Positions 17,176 to 27,134 are shown, numbered from the stretch's first letter. The stretch is 34,813 nt of DNA from Burkholderiaceae bacterium (GCA_023266335.1 JAHFQJ010000021.1:1-34813); one strand, 5' to 3'. The notes: generated by a model from the sequence alone, not told the origin. Program-made: numbers and translations.

Positions 17176-18066
17176 ATGATAGTAGATAATCATGAAGCTT
17201 TGGCAAATAAAGCTGAATTATTCGCTCAAACTGTGCCATATATTAAAAAATATCAAGGCAAAACTATTGTCATAAAATATGGCGGTAATGCCATGACAGA
17301 AGAAGCCTTAAAGCAAGGATTTGCTAAAGATGTTATTTTATTAAAATTAATTGGAATAAATCCAATTGTGGTACATGGGGGCGGTCCTCAAATTGATGCT
17401 GCACTAAAACGTGTAGGCAAAGAAGGGAAATTTATTCAAGGCATGCGTGTTACTGATGCCCAAACTATGGAAATAGTGGAATGGGTATTGGTCGGAGAAG
17501 TTCAGCAGGACATTGTAATGATGATTAATCAATTTGGAGGTAAAGCAGTTGGGTTAACCGGAAAAGATGGAGGATTAATTAAAGCCAAAAAAATGCTGAT
17601 TCCAAGCACAGAAAATCCAAGTGAAATGCTTGACATTGGTCAAGTTGGAGAAGTAATACAAATTGATGCAAGTGTAGTAAAAACTTTACAAGACGGTGAA
17701 TTTATTCCAATAATTTCTTCAATCGGTTTTGGCGATGATGGTTTAGCATATAATATAAATGCAGATATTGTGGCAGGACATCTTGCTAAAGTACTTGATG
17801 CTGAAAAATTAGTTATGATGACAAATATAAAAGGCGTACTAGATAAGAATGGCAACTTGCTGGATAAGTTAAGCTCAAATGAAATAGATAATTTAATTGC
17901 AGATGGCACACTATCTGGCGGCATGCTGCCTAAAATATCATCTGCATTAGATGCAGCTAAATCAGGAGTAAAATCTGTTCATATAATTGATGGTCGTATT
18001 CCGCATGCATTATTAATGGAAATATTAACAGAAGAAGCTTTTGGCACTTTAATTACAAATAATTAA
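17176..18066 (+). CDS. argB: Acetylglutamate kinase
   Basis: ArgB phosphorylates N-acetylglutamate, the second step of arginine synthesis. '[12 protein letters not shown]' is the phosphate-binding start, '[20 protein letters not shown]' binds the substrate, and '[20 protein letters not shown]' with '[18 protein letters not shown]' are further kinase signatures. I chose ATG 17176 (296 aa): it has a clear AAGGA site 6-7 bases upstream and gives the usual N-terminus. An in-frame TTG at 17116 would add 20 residues of poor composition. No other arg genes are near. lpxA follows after 32 bp and may be co-transcribed. Confidence 0.96.
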   Translation: MIVDNHEALANKAELFAQTVPYIKKYQGKTIVIKYGGNAMTEEALKQGFAKDVILLKLIGINPIVVHGGGPQIDAALKRVGKEGKFIQGMRVTDAQTMEIVEWVLVGEVQQDIVMMINQFGGKAVGLTGKDGGLIKAKKMLIPSTENPSEMLDIGQVGEVIQIDASVVKTLQDGEFIPIISSIGFGDDGLAYNINADIVAGHLAKVLDAEKLVMMTNIKGVLDKNGNLLDKLSSNEIDNLIADGTLSGGMLPKISSALDAAKSGVKSVHIIDGRIPHALLMEILTEEAFGTLITNN

Positions 18067-18098
18067 ATTAAAATTAAGCACAAAATCTAAAGGATTTT

Positions 18099-18902
18099 AT
18101 GGATAATGACAACATTCATCTCACTTCTATAGTACATAAAAATGCACAATTGGGTAACAATGTAAAAATTGGCGCAAACACTATTATTGGAGAAAATGTA
18201 GAAATTGGGGATAATACTGAAATTGGTGCATTTACTATCATTGAAGGTATAACTACCATTGGAAATGATAATTACATTGGTCACCACAGTGTAATTGGCG
18301 GTAAGCCTCAAGATATGAAGTACGCCAATGAGCCAACAAAATTAATAATCGGCAATAAAAATACTATTCGTGAATTTGTAACTATTCATACAGGGACGAT
18401 CCAAGATAATGGGTGTACAATTGTTGGAAATAATAATTGGATTATGTCATATGTACATTTAGCCCACGATTGTAATTTAGCTGATAATATTATTATCTCA
18501 AATAATGCTCAATTAGCCGGACATGTTCATGTGGATAATTATGCAATTATTGGAGGTATGAGCGGCATCCATCAATTTGTAAGAATTGGCGAGCATTCCA
18601 TGATAGGCGGAGCTTCTTCTTTAGTACAAGATATTCCGCCTTACGTTATGGCAGCAGGTTCTAAAGCAGTTCCTCACGGTATAAATAGTACTGGCTTAAG
18701 CCGGCGTGGTTTTAGTGATGATATAATCAGCAAAATTAAATATTTGTATAAACTTGTTTATCGTGAACATTTAAGTTTAGAAGAAGCTAAGCAAGCTATG
18801 GATAGATATATAAATTCAATTGACATTAATGAAGAAAATAAAACAGCATTAAAAAAATTTGAAGATTTTATTAAAACCTCAAAAAGAGGTATTATAAGGT
18901 AA
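18099..18902 (+). CDS. lpxA: UDP-N-acetylglucosamine acyltransferase
   Basis: LpxA adds a 3-hydroxyacyl chain from acyl-ACP to UDP-GlcNAc, the first step of lipid A synthesis in the cytoplasm. The N-terminal two thirds are hexapeptide repeats forming a left-handed beta helix ([20 protein letters not shown]). '[11 protein letters not shown]' is a family landmark, and His123 in '[13 protein letters not shown]' corresponds to the catalytic His125 of the E. coli enzyme. A helical C-terminus (about 195-267) follows. AAAGGA lies 7 bases before the ATG. It is not grouped with lpxD, fabZ and lpxB as in many proteobacteria. Confidence 0.97.
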   Translation: MDNDNIHLTSIVHKNAQLGNNVKIGANTIIGENVEIGDNTEIGAFTIIEGITTIGNDNYIGHHSVIGGKPQDMKYANEPTKLIIGNKNTIREFVTIHTGTIQDNGCTIVGNNNWIMSYVHLAHDCNLADNIIISNNAQLAGHVHVDNYAIIGGMSGIHQFVRIGEHSMIGGASSLVQDIPPYVMAAGSKAVPHGINSTGLSRRGFSDDIISKIKYLYKLVYREHLSLEEAKQAMDRYINSIDINEENKTALKKFEDFIKTSKRGIIR

Positions 18903-18944
18903 CCTTTTAATCTAAAGGTATAATTAAAAAAAGGCAAGCAAACT

Positions 18945-19214
18945 ATGTTAATCTTTCAAAGAACCGCTTACATTGTAATATTTTGTATATTATTTTTAAT
19001 ATGTTTACGTAATAGCACACAAGTAATATTTGATATTTATGTAACTAAATTTACTAGCCCGCTGATTGTTTTGTTATTTTTCTCATTTATTTTAGGTATT
19101 ATCGTTGGAAGCTTAGCTATATTACCAAAGGTTTATAAACAGCGTAAACAAATTAAAAATCTCCAAAATGCGCATTTAGCTAATAATCATTCAAATCAAA
19201 ATAATAATCTTTAG
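18945..19214 (+). CDS. lapA: LapA-like small inner-membrane protein (DUF1049)
   Basis: This 89-residue protein has two membrane helices (about 7-22 and 38-60). The second holds 'FFSFILGIIVGSLAILPKVY', followed by a basic, coiled-coil-like tail 'KQRKQIKNLQNAH'. That is the layout of LapA, which with the TPR protein LapB takes part in regulating lipopolysaccharide synthesis through LpxC turnover. In most genomes lapB follows directly; here valS follows instead. Its place after lpxA fits a lipopolysaccharide role. The call rests on topology and the GxxxGxL-type second helix, so the family is probable, the exact role less so. Confidence 0.75.
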   Translation: MLIFQRTAYIVIFCILFLICLRNSTQVIFDIYVTKFTSPLIVLLFFSFILGIIVGSLAILPKVYKQRKQIKNLQNAHLANNHSNQNNNL

Positions 19215-19332
19215 TAACTTGCCTACTACTTTTCTTACCCAATGTTTAGTCAATCTCATATTACATAAAATATCGCATAAACCCTTGTTTTGTGGCATAC
19301 TAATGTTTTGAAATAGTATTATATAAACAAGT

Positions 19333-22182
19333 ATGCAGAACTATAACCCGCAGGATATTGAGCAAATTTGGCAGCAGAAATGGACAGAACAAAAAATATC
19401 ATCACCAACTTTTGATGATAGCAAAGAAAATTTTTCTATCCAATTACCTCCGCCAAATGTTACGGGTAATCTGCATATGGGGCATGCGTTTAATCAAACG
19501 GTTATGGATACGCTAGCAAGATATGCAAGAATGTGCGGGAAAAATACTTTATGGATACCAGGCACTGATCATGCCGGCATTGCTACGCAAATTGTGGTAG
19601 AACGCCAACTAGAACAGCAGGGTTTTAAAAGAAAAGAAATGCACCGCTCTGATTTTATAAATAAAGTATGGGAATGGAAGGAAAAATCCGGCGGAATAAT
19701 TGCTGAACAAATTAAACGCCTTGGAGCTAGTATTAGCTGGGAATATGAATATTTTACTATGGACGCTAAAATGTCCAATACAGTAATTGAAGCTTTTGTA
19801 AAATTATACAATGACGGCTTAATTTATCAAGGACATCGTTTAGTAAACTGGGATCCAAAATTACAAACAGCAATTTCTGATCTAGAAGTAACAAGTCAAG
19901 AAGAGCAAGGCTTTTTATGGCATATTTCTTATGCACTAGATGAAGCTGATGATTTAAAAAATATTACTCATCTTACTGTTGCAACTACTCGTCCAGAAAC
20001 ACTATTCGGCGACACAGCGGTTATGATAAATCCGCAGGATGAACGCTATAGCCATTTAATCGGCAAACTGGTTAAACTGCCGTTGACACAGCGTAAAATA
20101 CCAATTATTGCAGATAATTATGTAGATATGGAGTTTGGAACGGGTGTAGTTAAAGTTACTCCTGCCCATGATTTTAATGATTATGCTGTTGGACAAAGGC
20201 ATAATTTAAATCTTATCAATATTTTTAATTTAGAGGCAAGCTGTAATAATAATGTATCAAGTGAATATATTGGATTAAATCGCTTTGAGGCACGTAAAAA
20301 AGTATTATGCTCTTTAAAAGAACAAGGATTATTAGTTAAGGAACAGCCTCATACTTTAACTGTTCCACGTTGTGAAAGAACCGGCGAAATTATTGAGCCA
20401 ATGCTAACTAAACAATGGTTTGTAGATTTAACTAAAGAAACACAAGAAAATGGCAAACAAGGCGGTTTAAATGCTATTACAAAGCCGGCTTTAGAAGCAG
20501 TAACCAGCAATGAAATTAAAATAATTCCAAGTCAATGGCAGCAAACATATGAGCATTGGCTAAATAATATTCAAGATTGGTGTATTTCACGTCAATTATG
20601 GTGGGGGCATCAAATTCCAGCTTGGTACAGCCAAGATAAACAGCAAGTTTTTGTAGCAAGAAATTTAGAAGAAGCTAAAATTCAAGCTCAAAAATCTGGT
20701 TACAACGGTGAATTAGTGCAGGATGAAGATGTATTAGATACATGGTTTTCATCTGCATTAGTACCTTTTTCTTCTTTGGATTGGATAAATGAACCTGATG
20801 CAGACAAAAATAAATTGCTCAAATATTTTTTACCTTCAAGCGTGCTGGTAACCGGCTATGATATTATATTTTTCTGGGTAGCCCGCATGGTGATGATGAC
20901 TAAATATTTTACACATCGAAACCCATTTAATACAGTCTATGTTCATGGTTTAGTGCGAGATGCTGATGGCAAAAAAATGAGTAAATCTGAAGGCAACACT
21001 CTTGACCCTGTAGATTTAATTGATGGAATTGACCTAGATAAACTTTTACAAAAACGTACCACTGGTTTGCGCCGCCCTGATACAGCACCGCAGGTAATTG
21101 AAAAAACAAAGCATACTTTCCCTGAAGGAATACCTGCTTTTGGTACAGATGCTCTGCGTTTTACATTTGCAAGTTTAGCTAGTCTTGGACGCAGTATTAA
21201 TTTTGATGCAAAACGTTGTGCCGGCTATCGTAATTTTTGTAATAAATTATGGAATGCCACAAGATTTGTAATCATGAATGTTGAAAATAAAGATTATGGA
21301 CAAAATTTCAATCAAGAGCAAATTGCTGAAAATTTAAGTTTTGCCGATGTGTGGATGTTAAATAAATTACAGAATGCAAACAATGAAGTACAACAGCATT
21401 TTTCTGCTTATAGACTAGATTTAGCTGCAAATACATTGTACCAATTGGTATGGGAAGAATATTGCGATTGGTATTTAGAACTTGCGAAAGTGCAAATGCA
21501 AAAAGGCAATTCAGATCAAGCAATAACTACTAGATATGTATTATTATATATTTTAGAACAAATTTTATGTTTAATTCATCCAATTATGCCATTTATTACA
21601 GAAGAATTATGGCATCAGATAAAATCTTATACTAATAAAGATGGAAGTATAGCTTTGCAGCACTACCCTAAAAATGTAGATTTACTGCAAAATATAAATA
21701 TAATATCAGAAATCAAACAGAACTATAATGAACATATGGAATTAATGCAGACTATTATTCATGGTTGCCGTAATTTACGCAGTGAAATGAAAATTGCTCC
21801 CAGTGAGAAAATTGATTTAGATATTGAAAATAAAAATTCATCTGATAAATTAAGTATTTTACTTCCATATATTCAAACTTTAGCAAAAATTTCTAAAATA
21901 AATATTTATCAAGAATTTTTAGATTCTACCTTGCCAATCGTGGCTTTATCTGATATTGCCCTGCGTTTTAATATTCCTGTTGATATAGAAGAAGAAAAAT
22001 CCAGATTAAATAAAGAAAAAATTAAATTAGATCAGGAAATAGCTAAATGTAGCGCTAAGCTTACCAATCCGGCTTTTATTGATAAAGCACCTAAAGCGGT
22101 GGTAGAACAAGAACAAATAAGATTAAGCAATTTTAATAAAAAATTAGAGCAAATTCAACAACAATTAATACAGTTAAGGTAA
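19333..22182 (+). CDS. valS: Valine--tRNA ligase
   Basis: ValS charges tRNA(Val). It is a class I synthetase with the HIGH-type motif HMGH at residues 48-51 ('PPPNVTGNLHMGHAF') and KMSKS at 548-552. The editing domain shows 'ATTRPETLFGDTAVMINP' and 'GTGVVKVTPAHDFNDY'. The long C-terminal arm after about residue 880 ('EEEKSRLNKEKIKLDQEI') is the usual coiled coil. The 949-residue length is normal. Upstream is a 118-bp gap, so it probably has its own promoter. Nothing unusual is seen. Confidence 0.98.
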   Translation: MQNYNPQDIEQIWQQKWTEQKISSPTFDDSKENFSIQLPPPNVTGNLHMGHAFNQTVMDTLARYARMCGKNTLWIPGTDHAGIATQIVVERQLEQQGFKRKEMHRSDFINKVWEWKEKSGGIIAEQIKRLGASISWEYEYFTMDAKMSNTVIEAFVKLYNDGLIYQGHRLVNWDPKLQTAISDLEVTSQEEQGFLWHISYALDEADDLKNITHLTVATTRPETLFGDTAVMINPQDERYSHLIGKLVKLPLTQRKIPIIADNYVDMEFGTGVVKVTPAHDFNDYAVGQRHNLNLINIFNLEASCNNNVSSEYIGLNRFEARKKVLCSLKEQGLLVKEQPHTLTVPRCERTGEIIEPMLTKQWFVDLTKETQENGKQGGLNAITKPALEAVTSNEIKIIPSQWQQTYEHWLNNIQDWCISRQLWWGHQIPAWYSQDKQQVFVARNLEEAKIQAQKSGYNGELVQDEDVLDTWFSSALVPFSSLDWINEPDADKNKLLKYFLPSSVLVTGYDIIFFWVARMVMMTKYFTHRNPFNTVYVHGLVRDADGKKMSKSEGNTLDPVDLIDGIDLDKLLQKRTTGLRRPDTAPQVIEKTKHTFPEGIPAFGTDALRFTFASLASLGRSINFDAKRCAGYRNFCNKLWNATRFVIMNVENKDYGQNFNQEQIAENLSFADVWMLNKLQNANNEVQQHFSAYRLDLAANTLYQLVWEEYCDWYLELAKVQMQKGNSDQAITTRYVLLYILEQILCLIHPIMPFITEELWHQIKSYTNKDGSIALQHYPKNVDLLQNINIISEIKQNYNEHMELMQTIIHGCRNLRSEMKIAPSEKIDLDIENKNSSDKLSILLPYIQTLAKISKINIYQEFLDSTLPIVALSDIALRFNIPVDIEEEKSRLNKEKIKLDQEIAKCSAKLTNPAFIDKAPKAVVEQEQIRLSNFNKKLEQIQQQLIQLR

Positions 22183-22294
22183 AATGGTTTGCTCAATTTC
22201 GTTTTAAATAATTTAAACCAGCTAAATATTTTTTAACTGCAATAACATGATAGAAAATATTAAGCCATTATACTACATATATCATTATTAAAAA

Positions 22295-22300
22295 TTGACA
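22295..22300 (+). promoter_or_regulatory. Possible -35 box upstream of rfbB
   Basis: The 175-bp gap between valS and rfbB holds two consensus TTGACA boxes, at 22295-22300 and 22323-22328. Neither has a good -10 at the ideal spacing; TATAAA at 22350-22355 is 21 bases after the second. A promoter in this gap is likely on layout grounds but its exact site is uncertain. Confidence 0.3.
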
Positions 22301-22357
22301 ATCTATTCTATAAACTGCTATCTTGACATTATTTCATATTCAAAACGCATATAAATT

Positions 22358-23410
22358 ATGATATTAATAACAGGCGGAGCAGGTTTTATTGGTTCTAATT
22401 TTATTCATACATGGTTAGAGCAGTTTGATGAAAGTATTATAAATATTGACAGTCTAACTTATGCTGGGAATTTACATAGTTTAGAAATATTAAATAAAAA
22501 AGAACTGCATAAATTCATTCTTGCTGATATAAATCATTTTGAACAGATTAGCCAGATAATTAATACATATAAGCCAAGAGCAATTATCCATTTTGCAGCT
22601 GAAAGTCATGTAGACAGGTCAATTCATAACCCGCAAAATTTTATTAACACCAATATAATCGGTACATTTAATTTATTAGAAGTATCTAAACAATATTATA
22701 ATAATTTAGATGAAAAACAAAAAGATAATTTTAGATTTATCCATATTTCCACCGATGAAGTATACGGAAGTTTATCATTGAATGAGCCGCCATTTACTGA
22801 ACAAACACCGTATGCTCCAAATAGTCCGTATTCTGCAAGCAAAGCGGCATCAGATCATTTAGTCAGGAGCTATTATCATACTTATGGTTTACCCTGTATT
22901 ATTACTCATTGCTCAAATAATTACGGCTGTTATCAATTTCCGGAAAAATTAATCCCTTTGGTTATTTTTAATGCCTTAAATAATAAAAATATTCCCATCT
23001 ATGGTGATGGTTTAAATATCAGAGATTGGCTTCATGTTGAAGACCATTGTCAAGCAATTATCAATATTCTGGCTCAAGGTAAAATCGGAGAAGTTTATAA
23101 TATTGGCGGCTGTAATGAAAAAACCAATTTAGAGGTAGTAAATACTATTTGTAATATTTTAGATAAATTACAGCCTAGGGCTGATAAAAAATCTTATGCA
23201 GAGCAAATTAATTTTATTAAAGATAGATTGGGACATGATAAAAGATATGCAATTGATAATAATAAAATTCAAAATGAGCTAAACTGGGCACCTCAATATA
23301 ATTTTGAGTCAGGTATATATAAAACAGTTGACTGGTATTTAAATAATCAAGAATGGGTAAATAATGTAATTTCTGGAGAATATCAAAATTGGTTAAATAT
23401 TCAATATTGA
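22358..23410 (+). CDS. rfbB: dTDP-glucose 4,6-dehydratase
   Basis: RfbB (RmlB) turns dTDP-glucose into dTDP-4-keto-6-deoxyglucose, the branch point to L-rhamnose and other deoxysugars of O-antigen or glycans. The Rossmann motif 'GGAGFIGSNF' binds NAD near residue 7. 'AESHVDRSI' and 'ISTDEVYGSL' hold active-site residues. Tyr and Lys of the YxxxK pair are in 'YSASKAASDHLVRSY', and 'RDWLHVEDHCQAI' is also typical. The 350-residue length is normal. The next gene, rfbA, begins 122 bp later; that gap holds two direct copies of AGATTAAAAATC (23476 and 23508). Confidence 0.96.
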   Translation: MILITGGAGFIGSNFIHTWLEQFDESIINIDSLTYAGNLHSLEILNKKELHKFILADINHFEQISQIINTYKPRAIIHFAAESHVDRSIHNPQNFINTNIIGTFNLLEVSKQYYNNLDEKQKDNFRFIHISTDEVYGSLSLNEPPFTEQTPYAPNSPYSASKAASDHLVRSYYHTYGLPCIITHCSNNYGCYQFPEKLIPLVIFNALNNKNIPIYGDGLNIRDWLHVEDHCQAIINILAQGKIGEVYNIGGCNEKTNLEVVNTICNILDKLQPRADKKSYAEQINFIKDRLGHDKRYAIDNNKIQNELNWAPQYNFESGIYKTVDWYLNNQEWVNNVISGEYQNWLNIQY

Positions 23411-23532
23411 AATAATTAAGAGAAAATAAAAGCTATTTCCCATTTATAATTACGACTTATGAAAATTAAATTGATAGATTAAAAATCTAATTGCTATTAG
23501 AATATAGAGATTAAAAATCATATAAATAATCT

Positions 23533-24423
23533 ATGAAAAACCGTAAAGGAATAATTTTAGCCGGAGGCAGCGGTACAAGGTTATACCCAATTACTCAAGG
23601 CATATCTAAACAACTTTTACCATTGTATGATAAGCCAATGATTTATTATCCGCTATCAACATTAATGCTGGCTGGTATAACAGATATATTATTAATTAGC
23701 ACTCCAAATGATTTGCCACAATTTCAAAGACTGCTTGGCGATGGTTCACAATGGGGGGTTGATATAAACTATGCAAAGCAGCCAAGCCCTGATGGATTAG
23801 CCCAAGCATTTATTATTGGTAAAGATTTTATTGATAATCATAATAGTACTTTAGTATTGGGGGATAATGTTTTTTATGGTTATCATTTTAATGAAATGCT
23901 TAAAAATGCCTGTTCTTTTACTGACGGTGCAAGTATTTTTGCTTACCATGTGCATGATCCGGAGCGTTACGGTGTAGTAAGTTTTGACAAAGAATATAAT
24001 GCTTTAGATATAGAGGAAAAACCTTTAAAGCCAAAATCAAATTATGCAGTTACAGGGTTGTATTTTTATGATAATAATGTATGTGATATTGCTAAAGATA
24101 TTAAACCATCTCATCGTGGAGAATTAGAAATCACTGATGTAAATATGACTTATTTAAACATGGGAAAATTGAAAGTTGAATTGATGGGAACTGGTCAGGC
24201 ATGGCTTGATACTGGGACATATGATTCTTTGTTAGAAGCAACCACATTTATTGCAACATTACAAAAAAGACAAGGCTTAATGATAGCCTGCCCTGAAGAG
24301 ATTGCATATAATAATGGCTGGATTGATGCAGTTAAGCTTGAAAAACTAGCTCAAAATTTTATAAAAACCCATTATGGGAAATATTTAATGCAAATTATTA
24401 ATAAACCATATCATAAAAATTAA
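23533..24423 (+). CDS. rfbA: Glucose-1-phosphate thymidylyltransferase
   Basis: RfbA (RmlA) makes dTDP-glucose from glucose-1-phosphate and dTTP, feeding RfbB. '[20 protein letters not shown]' is the nucleotide-binding loop, followed by '[20 protein letters not shown]', '[10 protein letters not shown]' and '[18 protein letters not shown]'. The 296-residue length is normal. rfbC and rfbD, needed to finish dTDP-rhamnose, are not in the window; the following space is taken by the ATPase-nuclease cassette, which starts only 12 bp after this stop codon. The cell may therefore use another deoxysugar, or carry rfbCD elsewhere. Confidence 0.96.
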   Translation: MKNRKGIILAGGSGTRLYPITQGISKQLLPLYDKPMIYYPLSTLMLAGITDILLISTPNDLPQFQRLLGDGSQWGVDINYAKQPSPDGLAQAFIIGKDFIDNHNSTLVLGDNVFYGYHFNEMLKNACSFTDGASIFAYHVHDPERYGVVSFDKEYNALDIEEKPLKPKSNYAVTGLYFYDNNVCDIAKDIKPSHRGELEITDVNMTYLNMGKLKVELMGTGQAWLDTGTYDSLLEATTFIATLQKRQGLMIACPEEIAYNNGWIDAVKLEKLAQNFIKTHYGKYLMQIINKPYHKN

Positions 24424-24435
24424 TCAAAATATAAA

Positions 24436-25857
24436 ATGAAAATCACTTTAAAAAATATTGGTGTATTTAAACAAGCTGAATATGAAATTGGAGACCTAAC
24501 CATAATTTGCGGGCAAAATAATACGGGTAAAACTTATGCTGCCTATTGCCTATATGGATTTTATGACTTTTTTTGGAAAGCTTTTTCTATTAAAACAGCA
24601 GATAAAGATATTAAAAATTTAATTGCTAATGGTGTGATTAATATTGATATAGAGCTAAGTAAAATTATACAAGAATTAGATATTGCCTGCAAAGAATATG
24701 TAAAATTTTTGCCTCAAATTTTTGCTTCTAATAAAGATTACTTAAAAGATGCTGAATTTAATATTAAACTAGAGGATAACGAGATTGATATTCTTGATAC
24801 ATATCAAAAAAAACTTGGTACAGCAAAGAGTACTTTAATACAAATTAATAAGGAATCTAAACAAAATCAAATATCTATAAGATTATTAATAGATAGACAA
24901 GAAGACAAATTTGATGTAGATGATGTATCATTTATTAAATTAATAAAACATGCTATTAGTAACGCATTTAAAGAGATCGTATTTACTAATACATTTCGCA
25001 GAGCATTTATTGCTAGTGCAGAGCGTACCGGTGCTGTAATTTTTAAAGATGAATTAAATATTGCCCAAAATAATTTATTTAGGCATGCCGCTAAAGCTGG
25101 GCAAAATGCAGATATGAATCCAATTGAATTAATAGAAAGTATTTATGGCAATGGTGATTATGCCCTACCTGTGAGAAAAAATATTGATTTTATACGTAAA
25201 TTAGAAAGTATTAGTAAAGATAAAAGCTATATTGCATCTAATGAAAAATATAAAGATATTTTAAAAGATTTTTCAGATATTATTGGCGGTACGTATAAGG
25301 TAGGTAAAGAGGGATTATATTATATTCCTAATACATCTTCCAGTGTAAAGCTTACAATGGGGGAAAGCTCAAGTTCAGTACGTTCTATGCTGGATATTAG
25401 TTTTTATCTTAATCATATTGCTCAGCAAGGTGATATGCTGATAATTGATGAGCCGGAATTGAATTTACACCCTTGTAATCAAATAAGATTAGCGCGCTTA
25501 TTTGCAAGATTAATTAATATAGGTATTAAAGTTTTTATAACCACGCATAGTGATTATATAATTAAAGAGCTAAATACTTTAATTATGCTTGATTATAAAA
25601 ATAGACATGGTAATGCTAAAAGCATACTAAAGAAATATGAATATAAGGAAAGTGAGCTAATTAATTACAAGCAAGTTAAGGTATTTATTTCAGAAAAAAA
25701 ATTACAATTAATTGGGGGAAATGCTAGAAAAATAAAGTTACAATGCTTAAGCTCTGCAGAAATTGATGAATTTTATGGCATACAAGCCGAAAGTTTTGAT
25801 GAAACAATTATAAAAATGAATAAAATTCAAGAAGCAATTATTCTGGGAGATGAGTAA
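24436..25857 (+). CDS. ABC/OLD-like AAA ATPase of a two-gene cassette
   Basis: This 473-residue ATPase belongs to the SMC/ABC/OLD-like AAA_15/AAA_21 class. Walker A is GQNNTGKT (26-33), preceded by 'GDLTIIC'. A signature-like 'LTMGESSSSVRSM' (306-318) is followed by Walker B 'MLIIDEPELNLHP' with Asp338 and Glu339, and a switch His371 in 'ITTHSDYIIKELN'. A long insertion between Walker A and the signature (about 60-290) is helical. The C-terminal 100 residues show no Toprim acidic pair, unlike OLD or GajA nucleases, so I infer the nuclease is the next protein. That gene starts 2 bp after this stop. There is no clear ribosome site before the ATG. Related two-gene defence systems (PARIS, Septu) use such ATPases as sensors. 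Confidence 0.85.
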   Translation: MKITLKNIGVFKQAEYEIGDLTIICGQNNTGKTYAAYCLYGFYDFFWKAFSIKTADKDIKNLIANGVINIDIELSKIIQELDIACKEYVKFLPQIFASNKDYLKDAEFNIKLEDNEIDILDTYQKKLGTAKSTLIQINKESKQNQISIRLLIDRQEDKFDVDDVSFIKLIKHAISNAFKEIVFTNTFRRAFIASAERTGAVIFKDELNIAQNNLFRHAAKAGQNADMNPIELIESIYGNGDYALPVRKNIDFIRKLESISKDKSYIASNEKYKDILKDFSDIIGGTYKVGKEGLYYIPNTSSSVKLTMGESSSSVRSMLDISFYLNHIAQQGDMLIIDEPELNLHPCNQIRLARLFARLINIGIKVFITTHSDYIIKELNTLIMLDYKNRHGNAKSILKKYEYKESELINYKQVKVFISEKKLQLIGGNARKIKLQCLSSAEIDEFYGIQAESFDETIIKMNKIQEAIILGDE

Positions 25858-25859
25858 TT

Positions 25860-26411
25860 ATGTTAGAACTTTTAAGGAGTATATTAGCGGATAATATCAT
25901 ACATTCCACAGAAAATAATATAGCTATACTAAAAGAAAATAACAAAAATGCTTCTCTGAAAATTATAAATATTACTAATATTTTAGAAAGTGATATTTTG
26001 CTCCACCTTGATAATGCTTGTTCTAATACAATTTTTAAAGGTACTAATGGCGAAAATAAACGTTGTGATTACGTTTTGACTAACAATAAAGCAGCTTATT
26101 TTATAGAAATAAAATCAACTAAAAATCCGGAACATAAACTTATAGAATGCACACAAAAATTCAAAGCAACGGAATGTATACTTGAATATATAGATTCAGT
26201 TATTCATATAATTTATGAACAGCCAAAAATATTTAATAAATTAGAAAAGAGATATATTTTGATATATAAAGCCACTCCAATTGCTAAAACTCCTACCAGA
26301 CGTCAACCAGATAAGAGCAATAAAAATAACTCCCCAGAACATATGCTAACTTTAGCAGTAGAAAATGAATCTAAAATACATATATCAAAATTAAAATCTG
26401 ACAATAAGTAA
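25860..26411 (+). CDS. Small PD-(D/E)xK nuclease-like partner of the ATPase
   Basis: This 183-residue protein has a compact nuclease-like centre. Asp70 in 'KRCDYVLTNNK' is followed 13 residues later by Glu83-Ile-Lys85 in 'AAYFIEIKSTK', the D-ExK arrangement of PD-(D/E)xK enzymes. A helix with 'HKLIECTQKFKATECILEYI' comes next, as in that fold, then a strand 'KRYILIYKATPIAKTPTRR'. The N-terminus is helical with a hydrophobic core; there is no signal peptide or membrane helix. GGAG at 25845-25848 inside the end of the ATPase gene and the 2-bp spacing suggest translational coupling. I infer a nucleic-acid-cutting effector controlled by the ATPase. The exact family is not known to me. Confidence 0.7.
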   Translation: MLELLRSILADNIIHSTENNIAILKENNKNASLKIINITNILESDILLHLDNACSNTIFKGTNGENKRCDYVLTNNKAAYFIEIKSTKNPEHKLIECTQKFKATECILEYIDSVIHIIYEQPKIFNKLEKRYILIYKATPIAKTPTRRQPDKSNKNNSPEHMLTLAVENESKIHISKLKSDNK

Positions 26412-26412
26412 A

Positions 26413-27117
26413 CTATTTTTTTACTACTTCAAGATTTACTGACGCATGCCCATGATTAATTATATCCAAATCTTGTGCCGCTACATAAGATAAATCTATA
26501 ATACGGCTGTGTGCATAAGGTCCTCTATCATTAATTCTCACAATAGCAAATTTATTGTTTTTAGGATTAGTAACTTTAACTAAAGTTCCAAACGGCAAAG
26601 TTCTATGGGCTGCTGTATAGGAAAACATATTAAATTTTTCTCCATTTGCAGTTTTCCTGCCATGAAATTGTTTACCGTACCAAGAAGATAAACCTTTTTG
26701 TAGAGAATTTTTTATTATTTCAAAAGTTTGCGATACATTTTGCGGTAGGGCTTGAGATGCTTTGTAAATTCTTTCATTAATTATATCTACAAGCTGTTTA
26801 TCTGAATAATTGATAATCATAGCTTGATTACTATTTTGGTTTGAATCTAAATTATCATTCGTATTAAAATTATAACTAGGTAATATAGGCAAGCTGGAAG
26901 TGTCAGCCAACACATTACTGTTTTCAATACTAGAATTATCAGATGAGGTAATTATTGTTAAATCTGTTTCTATTTTTTGGTTAAACTCTTTATTTTCATC
27001 TGCATGAGCAGATATATTAAGACTGCCTAAAATAAATATATATATTAAGCTAGGTAAAATCTTTTTAGCTTGCCTAAAATGAGGTTTCAATTTAGTATAT
27101 AATTGCCGTTTACACAT
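26413..27117 (-). CDS. rlpA: RlpA-like septal ring lytic transglycosylase
   Basis: RlpA cuts peptidoglycan strands that lack stem peptides, mostly at the division site. The double-psi beta-barrel domain covers about residues 137-232 ('GLSSWYGKQFHGRKTANGE'). Glu160, His171 and Asp197 ('NDRGPY') have the spacing of the P. aeruginosa catalytic residues (11 and 37). An N-terminal hydrophobic segment (about 22-38) ending 'ISAHA' looks like a signal peptide. There is no lipobox cysteine and no C-terminal SPOR domain, so it is a secreted short form. It converges on the nuclease gene with a 1-bp gap and diverges from the next gene with only 17 bp between start codons. Confidence 0.92.
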   Translation of the reverse strand: MCKRQLYTKLKPHFRQAKKILPSLIYIFILGSLNISAHADENKEFNQKIETDLTIITSSDNSSIENSNVLADTSSLPILPSYNFNTNDNLDSNQNSNQAMIINYSDKQLVDIINERIYKASQALPQNVSQTFEIIKNSLQKGLSSWYGKQFHGRKTANGEKFNMFSYTAAHRTLPFGTLVKVTNPKNNKFAIVRINDRGPYAHSRIIDLSYVAAQDLDIINHGHASVNLEVVKK

Positions 27118-27134
27118 ATAGTCCTATAAATAAA

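Noticed and set aside
18897-18919. Intrinsic terminator after lpxA
   Set aside because: A short ACCTTT/AAAGGT hairpin exists but is followed by A, not T, on the transcribed strand.
22185-22220. Terminator after valS
   Set aside because: TGGTTT/AAACCA can pair only with a 24-base AT-rich loop; too weak to list.
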